From Osedax fenrisi (lineage: Eukaryota; Annelida; Polychaeta; Sabellida; Siboglinidae), in NCBI GenBank assembly GCA_964019155.1, contig OZ025243.1:83343263-83407262 (forward strand): DNA of 64,000 nt. Reading direction: 5' to 3'. The number at the start of each line of letters is the position of its first letter. Within the stretch, counting starts at the first letter, position 1. This document shows, one piece after another, positions 22,643 through 35,289 of the stretch. Under the pieces are notes generated by a model. It was not told the DNA's origin. It searched no databases and worked only from the letters and a program-made list of their open reading frames with translations. The position numbers were made by a program, and so were the translations under genes.

Positions 22643-23427
22643 TATATGTATAATAATATAATCCATCGATATGTTATCCGTTATAGTAACTATACAATTA
22701 AATATTTGTTAATAAATTTAAATTTTAATTAAATTTTAATTTATATTAGAAATTATTCAATTGTAATTCGATTATATTACGTTCACATGATATCGATATA
22801 GTTTTAGAATGCCCGTTTAATTTCAAGTAGAATCAATATATTATATATGTATAATAATATAATCCATCGATATGTTATCCGTTATAGTAACTGTACAATT
22901 AAATATTTGTTAATAAATTTGAATTTGAATTAAATTTGAATTTATATTAGAAATTATACGGTGCTATAACAGTTACTATAACGAATAAAATATCGATGGT
23001 TTATATTATTATACATATATAATATATTGGTTATACTTGAAATTAAGCGGACATTCTAAAACTATATCGATCTCATGTGTCCTACGTAACATATTCTAAT
23101 TATATTCAAATACTTTCTAATAGTATAAATTAAAATTTTATTAAAATTAAAATTTATTAACAAATATTTAATTGTACAGTTACTATAACGGATAACATAT
23201 CGATGGATTATATTATTATACATATTATAATATATATATACATATATATAATATATATTTGTGTATTTGTGTTAATATGATAATACACATAAGAAGCGTA
23301 CGCCGTACGTATGTTACTCGTATGTAATATTTTAGCGTGTGAAATCAAGCGTAACATATTTACACGACTGACATATATTGACATTGATGGACGGCTCTTA
23401 TATATTAGTAAGACCGCCCAACTTGAA
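22444..23427. mobile_element. About 1-kb fold-back DNA element
   Basis: The ends TTCAAGTTGGGCGGTC and GACCGCCCAACTTGAA are inverted. Long sub-terminal arms, 22475-22571 and 23262-23352, share GTACGGCGTACGC and TGTGTATTATCATATTAAC as reverse complements. The interior holds two direct and two inverted copies of a unit containing CCATCGATATGTTATCCG. No transposase. The element is non-autonomous with terminal inverted repeats; the superfamily is unknown. TTTAA-like bases flank both sides but a target duplication is not proven. Confidence 0.8.
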
Positions 23428-24839
23428 TTCTTTAATTAACTTCATTAACTATTAATATATCGGTGGCCTGCTTCTCCTGTATCCCTTTTAACAATATCGA
23501 TAATCATTATCATCATATTAAATTAAATTTAATTATAATAGTCAAGTAGTACTAGTACTATACAATAGTCTATAGATATATTATAGTCAATATTTTTATT
23601 TATTTATGCATATGTATTACATAATGTAATTATTTATAATAAACTTAATTACGTTATACATGTATAACTTGTGTTGTCAGAGTTGTAGAAGTATATAATT
23701 AAAATTAGAATAGCGTAAGAGCTTTAAATAACGAAAGAGATGATTATAAATATATCACTAAATTGAGTATACATTTTATATGTTCATAAATATTATTATT
23801 TTACATATATTATATGATTGAATTATAATAATATTATATTATATTATATTAAATATATTTAATAGTAGAAATATATATTCTATTAATTTGTATTATATTT
23901 TATTCATTATAGTATACTATGATTAGTATAATGATTATACCTATAGGTATAATTATAATAATTAATAATAGTTTACTATATTTATAAATATATATATATA
24001 TATATATTTATATCAAAGTTACTTTGAAAGTATAATAATTATGAAAATATAAAATGTATACCCAAATTTCGCGATCTATTTAAAACCGTAACTTTTGTTA
24101 TTTAGAGCACTCACCCGATTCTATTTTTAAATATTAATATTAATTAACATATATTATATACTATATAATATGTAAGGTGATCAGTGATCACGTTTGGAGT
24201 GTTTTATTTGGTTTGATGATTTGTGTCCAATATTCTACTATTTATAAATAATTATATAAATTAACATTGCGCAAGATCACCAATATTGATGAAATCATGA
24301 TCACTTCGTACGAGATCATGGGTATCCATATGTAATACACTATTAAATTATATACTGATTATATAATATAGTATTATATTAGTATAGTAAATATATAAGT
24401 ATCTAATAGACTATCTATAGGTATATATATATATAGATATATATATATTTTATAATTTATTGATAATTTGAAGTACAATATTTATATTAAATATGATTAT
24501 ATATTTTATCATACATATTTGTGATAAAATCCTATTTTTATTCTCCTATATTATATAGGTATAATTACTTTTATGATATATTCATATGACGTAGTATTTA
24601 CATTTATATTACCAACTATATATTTGTGTTTTACAGTCAGTAAATTCATATTACACAATGCATATTCTTATGACATTGTATATATTAAATATAGTATATT
24701 TATTCTAGCAATGTAGCCTATGATTTCAAAGTGTGGAAGATGTGGGTATGACTATGTTTATGGCTAGAACCAGTATATTGGTAGTGATTATATTATCCTA
24801 TAAATTACATATTCAATAATAAAATAATGTAGTTAACAT
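23428..24839. other. AT-rich intron DNA, nothing recognised
   Basis: Long stretch without exon, element end or open frame. Short (TA)n runs at about 23990 and 24430. Confidence 0.5.
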
Positions 24840-26240
24840 TCTGAATTTATCTATCTTATTTTTGTTGATAGCTTGACTTATGTTCTGTTTATAAACATAT
24901 GTGAATATAGGTTGTTAGAAATAAAACCCGCATTTTGAAATCAACGGCTACAGTGTCATTTAGAAATTACAGAAATGGTCATATTTTCATCAGTTATATC
25001 ATTCATATGTATATATAAATATATATATATTGTTTTTATTTTATTACTTTCAAAGCTACTCTCACATTAATTCAAACAGATTATAACCAGAGCTATACAT
25101 ATAAATATATATCAAAAACTCTAAACTCTAATTAAAGTTTTTATTTTACCTATTTATAGATTTACTTATTAATTTATATTAAATATATAAGTTTACTTAT
25201 AATCTTATTTATATATTATAAATCCATCTATATTGCAACAGCAATCCTTGATTATCATTGACATGAAACCTTCAAGATGAACAAGAGCAGTCCATATACT
25301 TTCGCCTTCGAGATAACAAATAGTTAGAAAATATGACTACTTTATACTTATGAGTCATAAGTTATGACTATTTCTACTTTATATTTCGGCTATAGTCGTA
25401 TATAGATATATTTGCTTAAAATAATAAATCATTCAACAGCAGTCCATGATATTCAGTGACGTAACACCTTTGATATTAACCCAGTAGATGTGTCCGCCTT
25501 CTATGATGTCCTCCATCTTAGAGATGACAATATCTTTCCGTAACCTTTCTATTTCGAGATAACAATAACGTTAGAAAATATTTATACTTTCAATTATATA
25601 TTTTATTAAATAAAAAATCAATACATCAACAGTAATCTGTGATTATCAATGACGGGTGCCTTAGAGATGACAACATCAGCCTATGACCTTTCACTTGAGA
25701 TGAAAATAACGTTAGCAAATATTTAAATTTTAACTATATATTTTATTAAATAAAAAATCAATACATCAACAGTAATCTGTGATAATCAATGACGGGTGCT
25801 TTAGAGGTGACAAGATCAGCCTATGACCTTTCACTTGAGATGAAAATAACGTTAGCAAATATTTATACTTTTACTATATATTTTATTAAATAAAAAATCA
25901 ATACACCAACAGCAGGCCATGATATTTAGTGCTGTGTCGCCTTCACGATGACAGCAGCATTCCGTAATAATCAATGACATGGTGCCTTAGAGATAACAAT
26001 AGCAGTATGTGACGCATTCGTAATGACCATAGAATCTAAGTGAAGCCTCATTATATGCCGACTGATCAACGTACCTTCCAGCATTTCCATCATGCTAGTA
26101 GCATTATTCCATATGCAATATTATATTATAGTGTGTATTTAATAGATCATGGAATAAATATTCCGCCTGAAGGAATGCAATGAGAAAATGTAGCCATGCC
26201 AACTTTTATATTAGGAAATTATATTGTAATTTAATCTTAT
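24840..26240 (+). repeat. Unclassified repeat, copy A of a 1.4-kb duplication
   Basis: Matches copy B (26265-27965) in the same order. Shared landmarks include GGTTGTTAGAAA, TATAAGTTTACTTATAA, GATTATCATTGACATGA, AGCAGTCCATATACTTTC and GAATATTCCG-like ends. No coding was seen. Part of the unit is itself tandemly repeated (see 25625-25868). Confidence 0.75.
25625..25868 (+). repeat. Two tandem 120-bp units
   Basis: Two near-identical units in a row share ACATCAACAGTAATCTGTGA, CAATGACGGGTGC, GCCTATGACCTTTCACTTG and AATAACGTTAGCAAATATTT. Weaker relatives of the unit lie before and after within the same duplication. Confidence 0.85.
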
Positions 26241-26264
26241 AAATTACTAATATTGTAGGTAAAT

Positions 26265-27626
26265 ATTTTGTATTTAGTTATCATATTTCATTGGCAAGCT
26301 TGATGTATGTTTCTTTATAGACATGTATATGTAAATATATAAGTGGTTATTGGTTGTTAGAAACGGAACCCGTATTTTGAAATAAACTACTACTATACAC
26401 TCTCAAAGCGTTATAAGTTATATTGTTATAATACATAACATATATCTTCATCATATAAGCTAGCATGTCAGTATAATTTAGTAATTAAAGAAGTGGTCAT
26501 ATGTTTATCAGTTATGATTTATTTGTATATATTGTTGTTATGTTATTATCTTAAAAGCCACTCTTATGCTAAAGCAATCAGATTATAATGTGAGCTAATA
26601 CATATATGTATCAAAAACTATACACACACCTATTACTTTATATAAATATATAAGTTTACTTATAACATTATTTATATATATAATATATATCCATTTAGAT
26701 GAAAACGGCAGCCCGTGATTATCATTGACATGATGTCTTCAAGAAGAACCACAGCAGTCCATATACTTTCACCTTCGAGATAACAACTACGTTAGAAAAT
26801 ATTTATAATATATCAACTATATATTTATTATTATATGCTTATTTCAGGATTATTGTTTCCCGGACAGTAAAAGTTCTCCAAACATCATGGTTCATTATAG
26901 CTACTCTCATCTCACTTTCCGATATACCAGTTTCGCACTCCAGATTCCTGATGAAGCTTTCTGGTGGCCTTCCCCGTCTTCTAATTCCATGAGTATGTTC
27001 CAAAAGAACTAGATCCGAAACAACTTCATCATCTATACGTAGGCAATTTCCAGTAAACTTTTAGAATCGACGTCTGATCTTTGTAGATATTCTTTCTATA
27101 GCCCCATACAGTACTTCGTTAGTAACTTTCTGAGACCAATGTACGTTTAATATCATTCGTAGAATTCGAATATATGTGCCATCAAGTTGTTTGAGTAGTG
27201 TTTTTGTGAGGGTCCAAGTATCACATCCGTAAAGCAGAACCGATTCAACTGTGGTGTGCATGAGTCTGAGTTTTAGTTTCCTACTAAAAGTTGATTTTCA
27301 GATATTCCTCCTTTGATGACATATTTCATTGTGATTTGATCATTTTCATTTTCATTTGATGACATACTCCAAGCAAGCGCTTTTCTGATTTTCAAATCTT
27401 TTGCACTGCTGTCTATCCATGCCCCTTTTGTACTTGAAGTCTTCAACCCTTTTCAGATTTGACCTATCTAATAGCTTTGATTTCAAACTGTTGATTAGTA
27501 TTGTAACTCGTGTATTTCGTTTTACCTGTATTCATGCTACTCATTTTGCTGATTTTTCGACTCGAGTGAGCATCTCTCGTGCTTCGTTGATACATTAACT
27601 TACTAATGCAATATCATCTGCGAAGT

Positions 27627-27661
<35 letters not shown>

Positions 27662-27965
27662 ATAAAATAAAAATCACTCAATCTACAGCAGTCCATGATA
27701 TCCAGTAACGTGTTGCCTTCGAGATGACTACATCAGTCAATGATAATCAATGACGTGGAGCCTTAGAGATGACAATAGCAGTCTCTGCTGCCTTCGTGAT
27801 TATCATAAATATCCGTGAAGCCCTCTTAGACATATGCTAGTATCATTATTCCATATGCAATCTTATATTATATTGTGTATTTAATAGATTGTGGAAAAAT
27901 ATTCCGTCAGAAGGAATATAATGTGAAAATGTAGTCATGCTGACTTTTACATTGGGACATTATAT
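26265..27965 (+). repeat. Copy B of the 1.4-kb duplication, interrupted
   Basis: Same landmark order as copy A, with an RTE-like fragment and (TA)n between 26850 and 27658. The copy resumes at AATAAAATAAAAATCACTCA and ends with TATTCCGTCAGAAGGAAT, paralleling copy A. Confidence 0.72.
26850..27632 (-). pseudogene. RTE-like retrotransposon 3' fragment
   Basis: The minus strand starts at MDFADDIALVS (RT catalytic loop, intact DD) and continues REMLTRVEKSA, VEDFKYKGAWIDSS and LKIRKALAWSM. After frame breaks it reads MHTTVESVLLYGCDTWTLTKTLLKQLDGTYIRILRM (in two runs), ending with a C-terminal tail containing MNHDVWRT. This is the same protein type as the element at 3-5.6 kb and is complementary in strand. 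It is truncated at its 5' side by (TA)n and carries several shifts. Confidence 0.85.
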
Positions 27966-28688
27966 TGTCAGTCGACGCTGATTGCGTTCAGATATGTTTA
28001 ACGTTGTTCAGCTATGCTGGAGGCCATTATTATTATCATTATAATTACTATTACATTATTTACCACTTAGCATATAATTAGAAGGGTTTTTTTAATCCGT
28101 TTTAGTAAGTATTTAAGTAGTGTAATTTTTTTCCCCAAATAAAGTGTAAAACCATTTTTAGAGTTGTCCTCCTCATTTAGCCTAAATGTATACATTTCTA
28201 AATAATTTAACAATATATTATAATATAATATCCTAATAACTGCCTTATATAACATCCAATTTACAGCCTCATAACATCTACTATAATATCCTAATCAGTA
28301 ATAATTTGTAATAATATTTGTATTAAATTATATAAATTATTTTCTAATAACTATTACATTTGTAAAATTATTTTCAATTATTCTTACATTATATAAGGGT
28401 TACAATTCCTATCGCAAAATTACAGATTTGTAACCTCGCAATTGTAACAGGGTTTGTAACCCTATCGCAAAATTACCGATATGTAACTTCGCAGAATAAC
28501 TATTATCGAAACACCACAAAATCACAGTTTCATTTATGTCGTAAAATACCTGTTACCGTAACGTTAGATATTTACAATTTGGTTTCTTGGGTATTATGTA
28601 TGAAACATTTTCTTCTAAAACCAAAAGATTTCCCTATAGAGGGAAATAGGTCGATAAAGGACAGTTTTACGTAATTATGATAGTGTAA
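27966..28688. other. AT-rich intron DNA with short dispersed repeat motifs
   Basis: A segment at 28395-28600 (TTGTAACCCTATCGC repeats; TTTGGTTTCTTGGGTATTATG) resembles the reverse complement of part of the Helitron-like element at 20.9-21.6 kb. No gene was seen. Confidence 0.45.
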
Positions 28689-28693
28689 CACTT

Positions 28694-28936
28694 TGTAGTA
28701 ATATTGAATACGCCTACTATACATATATAGCGTGACTAAGCCACGCCCATTACAAATGACTTACGAGACTTACTTACTAATTAATGCAAGACTAATAAAC
28801 ACCTATACCTAAATATATATATATATATTATCTATCTTAATACACGATACGAGATACGGCACTTCCAGATAAGGTTAGTCACGTATATATGTATAGTAGG
28901 CTATATTAACTCATATTCAATATCATAAATACTACA
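28694..28936 (+). repeat. 5' LTR
   Basis: 243 bp, from TGTAGTAATATTGAAT to ATACTACA. Compared with the 3' LTR: G/T near the start, A/C in AATGCAAGAC, and two extra TA units. The LTR would carry the promoter and polyadenylation signals. Confidence 0.95.
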
Positions 28937-28953
28937 TGGTGACAGCGGTCAAG
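28937..28953 (+). other. Primer-binding site
   Basis: TGGTGACAGCGGTCAAG immediately follows the LTR CA end. The leading TGG matches the CCA end of a tRNA, as usual for minus-strand priming. The tRNA species was not determined. Confidence 0.75.
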
Positions 28954-29545
28954 TTATACTAATTAAAATATTATTGTTGTATATAATATTTTACTATTTA
29001 GTTAACCGTACTTAAAATCGTTATACTAATACAAAAAAAAAGTACATATTATTGTTATATATAATATTTATTATTTGTATACGATACGTTATTTTAATGT
29101 CTACACGTTGAAAATATATATATTAGTTATATAAATATATATATTGCATGTACAAATATTATTTATTATATATCGCGTACATATTATTATCATATGGAAA
29201 ATTACCAAATTAGAGATATTAAAAAAAAAAAATCCAATTAAAAAAAAAAAAAAATTCGATAAAATTTAATTCGGTAATTTTCAAACAAAAGAATACTAAA
29301 TTCTATAGAAAACGAATGATTTATTTTAATTGCTGATTTATATATATTCTAGAAACATTGAATTTATATTAGGTTTATATTGGATTTATTTATATCAATA
29401 TTTATATAAAATTATATAAATCTATAAGATTATATAAAATTATATAAGTCTATAAAATTATATAAAATTATATAAATCTATAAAATTATATAAAATTATA
29501 TAAATCTATAAAATTATATAAAATTATATATATAGATTTAATACA

Positions 29546-31318
29546 ATGTTAGATAGAATACCTAATTCTTTAGACGTAAGCAAAGGACCCACAGAATGGA
29601 AAAGGTGTAAACAGAATTATGAGATTTATGCATGTGCAAATGAATTAGAGAAAAAGTCAAGTAAAGTCAAAATAGCTAACTTCCTATATGCGATAGGAGA
29701 AGATGCAGTATACATCTATAATTCATTTTATATTGAACAAAAATATGACAAAGACAATAAAGAAAGTGAACTAAAAATAGAAACTATAATGGAAAAATTC
29801 GATAGCCATTTCATACCTAAAGTGAATACTACTTACGAAAGGTATTGCTTTTTTAAAAGACAACAACTAATAGATGAAAATATTGTAAGTTATTACAGTT
29901 GTATAAAGATATTAGCAAAATCATGTTCCTTTAAGGACATGAAGGAGTCCCTTATTAGAGACAAAATAATAATCGGTATGAATGACGAAACACTCAGACA
30001 GAGGTTTTTACAGGAATCTTGCAGCAAAGAATTAACGGCAGAACAAATAGTTGAATCATGCAAGATGAAACAGATATCACGACAGCAGAATGAAGAAATT
30101 ACTAGAAATCCGACTATAGAATACGTGAAGACTGATTTCAAGAAGAAAGAATACAAGAAAGAATTCAAAAATAAAGATTACGAATACAAAAAACCAGCAG
30201 AGCGAAAGACTTGTGGTAAATGCGGAAGGACGCATGAATTTGGAAACTGTCCAGCATATAAGTCGAAATGCCATAAATGCAACAAAGAGGGACATTGGGA
30301 AAAGCTCTGCAGAAAACCAAGTGAACGAGCATATACAAACACTTATGAGAATTACGAAGTTAACACAAGTATAGATACTAAGAAGCCGACAGGAAATTAT
30401 AAGTTCCTAGGAGAAATAAAGGTTCCAGATATTAAATCGTGGACAAAATTAATAAAAGTCAAAGCGCCAGGATTTAACCAAACATGTGAGTTTAAAATAG
30501 ACACAGGAACAAGCGCAACTATTCTCCCTTATAATAGAAAGTTACCCAAACTTATAAAAAGTAACATAGAATTGAGAGGACCAGGAATTGTGCCATTAGA
30601 GATAGTTGGAATGTTTACGGTCGAAATGACGTACAAAGAAAGTACAATAAGAGAAAATATCTACGTATTAAAAAACCAACACATTGGTTTATTATCGAGA
30701 AACATGTCCATTAAATTAGGACTAATAAAACTAATAGGAGAAGTTCACCCACACAAAGAAGTATTTGAAAGACTTGGGAAATTGAAAAGAAAATATAAAA
30801 TCCAAATCAATAGGAATGTGAAACCATATTCTATCTATGTACCAAGACCTGTACCAATACATTTACAAGCGCGAATTAAGGAAGTAGCTGAAAGAGCTGT
30901 AAAAACGATAAAGAGTATTCTAGAAAAAGAAGAAGATCCCAATCTAGGACAACCATCATACAGAAGTACACCACTCAGCTTGGGAAGATCACCAGCAGAA
31001 CGTCTGATGAACAGAAAATTACGGACTACAGTAGTTGATCTTAAATTAGATAATTACATGAATAAGGAAGACCACTGTATATTTAGGGACAAGAACGAAA
31101 ATAAGAAATTAGAAATCAAAAGAAACAGATACAATAAGTATACTAAAAACTTACGAAAGATAGAAGACGGGGAAGATGTATACATTAGGGATCTAGATAG
31201 AATGGCAACCGTTATCAACACAACACCCGAGAGTACAAGATCTTATAATCTCAGAACGGAGAAACAGGATGTGAGAATGAATAGATGCCAGCTCATACCC
31301 ACGAATGGATCTACATAA
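29546..31318 (+). CDS. Gag-protease with fused integrase C-terminus
   Basis: 590 residues. Residues 1-180 are a gag-like helical region (SKGPTEWKRCKQNYEIY). Residues 223-255 hold two zinc knuckles: C223-x2-C226-x3-H230-x4-C235 and C242-x2-C245-x4-H250-x4-C255, which would bind RNA. An aspartic protease has its catalytic D319-T-G and ILPY following. Residues 428-446 (SIYVPRPVPIHLQARIKEV) are the stretch just before RT. The next residue begins AERAVKTIKS, the end of the integrase core, followed by SYRSTPLSLGRSPAERLM and LRTT. RT, RNase H and most of integrase, roughly 700 residues in relatives, are therefore removed without breaking the frame. The protein could still make capsid and protease. 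Confidence 0.9.
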   Translation: MLDRIPNSLDVSKGPTEWKRCKQNYEIYACANELEKKSSKVKIANFLYAIGEDAVYIYNSFYIEQKYDKDNKESELKIETIMEKFDSHFIPKVNTTYERYCFFKRQQLIDENIVSYYSCIKILAKSCSFKDMKESLIRDKIIIGMNDETLRQRFLQESCSKELTAEQIVESCKMKQISRQQNEEITRNPTIEYVKTDFKKKEYKKEFKNKDYEYKKPAERKTCGKCGRTHEFGNCPAYKSKCHKCNKEGHWEKLCRKPSERAYTNTYENYEVNTSIDTKKPTGNYKFLGEIKVPDIKSWTKLIKVKAPGFNQTCEFKIDTGTSATILPYNRKLPKLIKSNIELRGPGIVPLEIVGMFTVEMTYKESTIRENIYVLKNQHIGLLSRNMSIKLGLIKLIGEVHPHKEVFERLGKLKRKYKIQINRNVKPYSIYVPRPVPIHLQARIKEVAERAVKTIKSILEKEEDPNLGQPSYRSTPLSLGRSPAERLMNRKLRTTVVDLKLDNYMNKEDHCIFRDKNENKKLEIKRNRYNKYTKNLRKIEDGEDVYIRDLDRMATVINTTPESTRSYNLRTEKQDVRMNRCQLIPTNGST

Positions 31319-31511
31319 ACCACTAGATCAGGAAGGCATGTAAAACCTCCAGATCGCCTTATAGAGGCTTAGTTTAAAACTAAGCACACAAATGGGTGGT
31401 AGAAATATTATTTTATACGTAATGTTATTTATTATATTGTTATACTTATATTGTCAATTTATTATTATTATTATATATTATAATACTTAAATTATATACT
31501 TAGTAGAGGGA
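31319..31511 (+). other. Spacer and polypurine tract before the 3' LTR
   Basis: Non-coding AT-rich spacer ending in AGAGGGA (31505-31511), directly before the TG of the 3' LTR. This is where plus-strand DNA synthesis would be primed. Confidence 0.8.
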
Positions 31512-31750
31512 TGTAGTAATATTTAATACGCCTACTATACATATATAGCGTGACTAAGCCACGCCCATTACAAATGACTTACGAGACTTACTTACTAATT
31601 AATGCACGACTAATAAACACCTATACCTAAATATATATATATTATCTATCTTAATACACGATACGAGATACGGCACTTCCAGATAAGGTTAGTCACGTAT
31701 ATATGTATAGTAGGCTATATTAACTCATATTCAATATCATAAATACTACA
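31512..31750 (+). repeat. 3' LTR
   Basis: 239 bp, ending ATACTACA. It is nearly identical to the 5' LTR and followed by the CACTT target duplication. Confidence 0.95.
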
Positions 31751-31755
31751 CACTT

Positions 31756-32114
31756 GTCATATAATGTGTTATAAATATTAATGGCAATAACCTAATAATC
31801 TCGCATTGGGGTCGATTATTGATAATTTAATATAGAGCTAGTTATTTATATGGACATCTCTATGATTGGTTCTTAAACTAGTCGTTAGCGTTTTCCCACT
31901 AAGAATTAATACTTAGTCATTTCGTTACAGATAGGTGAATAGGTAGAAATAAAAAAAATCATCCGAACACTAACAATATTATTTTCCTAGAGAATTAGTA
32001 GCCATTTAAATCTTGTAAATCCGTCCAGCCGTTTTCTTAAACATAGAACGTATATAATAATATAAATAAATAAATAAATAAATAATTAAATAGACATTCT
32101 TTTATATGTGTAGA
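31756..32114. other. Intron DNA, nothing firm
   Basis: Contains GTAAATCCGTCCAGCCGTTT (about 32015), a motif type common at ends of dispersed repeats, and (AAAT)n at 32066-32086. No gene. Confidence 0.45.
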
Positions 32115-32250
32115 CTAGCTGGCTACGTCCCGGCGTTGCCCGGTATTATACTTGTATACATTATAGTGTCATTAACAACGTAGATGTAAACAAAGATTTA
32201 ATTATAGAAAACAATTTATTTATTTATAACAAAGCACTTACATTTAAGTC
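32115..32250 (-). mobile_element. Second copy of the Helitron-like 3' end
   Basis: CTAGCTGGCTACGTCCCGG, then GTTGCCCGG, matches the end at 20871 and stays similar for about 130 bp (GTAGATGTAAACAAAGATTT). Read on the minus strand it is a hairpin followed by CAGCTAG and T. The rest of the element could not be followed. Confidence 0.6.
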
Positions 32251-32439
32251 GATGGCACACCGTAAGCGGGTTCATATGAGTATTTATATCATAATATTTT
32301 TTTTTTTTAATTTGGATGGTTAACCAATAAAATAAAATAAAAATGTCAACAGGGTCAGAAATTAGCATGGGAAATTAGCATACAATTACCTAAATGTGTA
32401 TTTCCCATAGAATTAATAAGTTATACTATACAGGTATAT

Positions 32440-32960
32440 TATTTTGAGGATGTATGTAATATATGTAGTTTATACTAAATATAAGATTAGTTTATTAAAA
32501 AAAAAATTCTAGGATTTTTTTTCATTTCAAACAAAATATAAATGTATCCTAATTTTTTTTAATAAATTAATAAATATGATAAAAATATGTTTATTTATAA
32601 TTTTATAAAGATATATTTATTTAAAAAAATAAATTTTAACATGTCATAGATTTTAACAAAAATTCATGTAAAATATGAACAAATTTGTCGAGATCATATT
32701 GAACCACATTTTTTTTTTTTTTTTAATACATAATCAAAATTAATCTCAATTATTAGCTCTATAGTAAGCTAATACATTTTTTATTTTCATAAATAGATTA
32801 CTTCAATTTTTATAATTTAATGTGAGTTAATTTTAAAATAAACAAATATTTTCGATAATTAAATAAATAATCAGTAAAAAAAATCCTAGAATATTTTTTA
32901 AAATAATATATTGATACAATTCATATAAACTACATATATTACAGTCGTTCTATAAATATA
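32440..32960. repeat. MITE-like inverted repeat
   Basis: The left side has GTAATATATGTAGTTTATA and ATTCTAGGATTTTTTT. The right side has the reverse complements in mirrored order (AAAAAAATCCTAGAAT, TATAAACTACATATATTAC). The centre is AT-rich and non-coding. Confidence 0.65.
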
Positions 32961-32989
32961 ATGTATGTATCTCAATTATTTGTACGTCG

Positions 32990-33572
32990 TTTGCCTCTAA
33001 AGCTCTAACAGAGATAGACACAAAATATGCTCATATCGATAAAAAGCTTTTGGATATTATATTCGCATGTACACAATGTAACCAATACATATATGGAAAA
33101 AACAACATCACAATACAAAGTGACCATAAACATCTGGAACGAATCATAAAGAAACCACTAAATGACATGTCTAAGCGTCTACAGAAGATGTGTCTTAAGT
33201 TACAAAAGTAAGATATAAACATCATAAATATACCAGGTAAAGACATTGTGATAGCGGATACTTTGAGCAGAGCGTTGCTAGATAATGCTGACAATGATGA
33301 TATAATACTAGATGGCATAGCATCGATTTCACTAGCTATAATACAAGAAAGAAGAGAAAGACTAAGAATACATACCGAAAACTATTATGTATGTAAACTA
33401 CTAAACGTATATATATATATATATATAATTAACAACTGGCCTAGCAAGAATACAATCCCAGAAATAGTAATGTCATACTATACTTTCAATAATAATATTA
33501 CCAGTATTAATGGAACACTTTTCAAAGACGAACTAGTCATCGAGCCAATGAATATGTGTGCGAGTTATAAAT
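32990..33572 (+). pseudogene. Ty3/gypsy RNase H and linker relic
   Basis: The frame starts inside RNase H: FASKALTEIDTKYAHIDKKL, then LDIIFACTQCNQYIYG, SDHKHLERIIKKPL and IPGKDIVIADTLSRAL. It continues to a pre-integrase segment ending TLFKDELVIEPMN. One in-frame stop lies at 33209. RNase H degrades the RNA strand during reverse transcription. RT and integrase are absent, so this is a fragment. It supplies the part missing from the element at 28.7-31.8 kb, but the flanking LTR is different, so it belongs to another family. Confidence 0.88.
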
Positions 33573-33578
33573 AGTTAC

Positions 33579-33731
33579 AGAATATATCTAGTAAGAGTGC
33601 ATAATAAAGAGTATAGAAGAAATAGCAGACACATACAACGGATACCACAAATACAGAATCTATCTAGTAAGAGTGCATAATAAAGAGTATAGAAGAAATA
33701 GCAGAGACATACAACGGATACCACAAAAACA
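33579..33731 (+). repeat. Two tandem 76/77-bp units
   Basis: The segment containing TCTAGTAAGAGTGCATAATA and AGAAGAAATAGCAGA occurs twice in direct succession with a few base changes. It lies inside the decayed end of the gypsy relic. Confidence 0.9.
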
Positions 33732-34023
33732 CAAAGAAAAAAGAAAGAACAAGAACATGAAGAATAAGAAGTAAGACGTCCTGGTAGATAAATTACAATA
33801 CCAAAACGTTATCAGGATGATTAGTATTTATCCATACCCAAAGGTTATAGTTATCAATGTTACCTCGTTTTCTACTTATTTATATTACCATATTTTCTTA
33901 TGTTATTATTAATATACAAACTTACTTATGAAATACTCTATTATTATTATTAGGATTACTTATCATTATATAATATTATTTTGACACTAAAATAGTAATA
34001 ATATATGGCAATATAAGTAATCT

Positions 34024-34200
34024 GGGAAAAAAAAGAGAGATGTAGCGAGACCTATTGTAAAATAGATTACAAAAGGTAGTCTATATATATTCATACACAT
34101 GATTTACTTCCTTTTTATTAAAATATTTTAACTGACTTAACTAATATTAACTTTAAAGATTTGTAGTTAGTAGCTATCATATTATAACTATATTAGTGTC
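34024..34200 (+). other. Polypurine tract and LTR-like 3' end of the gypsy relic
   Basis: GGGAAAAAAAAGAGAGA (34024-34040) precedes TGTAGCGAGACC, a TG start expected of an LTR. The following 100-200 bp match the segment at 20440-20580. The CA end was not located. Confidence 0.6.
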
Positions 34201-35006
<806 letters not shown>

Positions 35007-35121
35007 ATCTATTGAATTGTAGAGCAACGTATATGCTGGTATTCTTCTAAAATGTACAGAAATATAGATTGTATACATAATTAATATAGAGATATTTTAA
35101 ATATGTGTAATTTATAGTTAC

Positions 35122-35289
35122 CTTTCTTGCAAATACACCGATACTTATAATTATGTAAAGAGTTACAAATCGAATTAGATGAACAGTTATTACCTAGTTC
35201 ACAACCTCTCTTATGATAATAACATCTGGATCCTTTCCAAACAGAAGTACAATTACAAAAGTACATGTATACTTGGTCCTCACATATAC
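35122..35289 (-). CDS. DSL/EGF gene exon, end of EGF 8 and start of EGF 9
   Basis: A 168-bp phase 1-1 exon. The acceptor is TTCAG before 35289; the donor is GTAACT after 35122. It begins ICEDQVYMYFCNC and ends EGF 8 at WKGSRC. It then starts EGF 9: GCELGNNC, SSNSIC, YRCICKKG. Splicing from 39798 gives SSNPCINNG-GICEDQ. Splicing to 15907 gives CICKKG-YYGELC. Each join restores a six-cysteine EGF. The intron below it (35121-15908) is the longest seen, 19.2 kb, and is full of transposons. Confidence 0.9.

Larger units (their letters stand above)
28689..31755 (+). mobile_element. Ty3/gypsy-like LTR retrotransposon, internally deleted
   Basis: All structural parts of an LTR element are present. 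A 5-bp target duplication CACTT lies on both sides (28689-28693, 31751-31755). The LTRs start TG and end CA. A primer-binding site directly follows the 5' LTR and a polypurine tract precedes the 3' LTR. One 590-codon frame lies between. The LTRs differ by only two substitutions and one 4-bp (TA) indel, which indicates a recent insertion. The pol gene has lost RT, RNase H and the integrase core, so transposition would need enzymes from intact relatives. Confidence 0.95.

Noticed and set aside
29893..30295. Minus-strand open frames opposite gag-protease
   Set aside because: Antisense shadows of a strongly supported plus-strand CDS.
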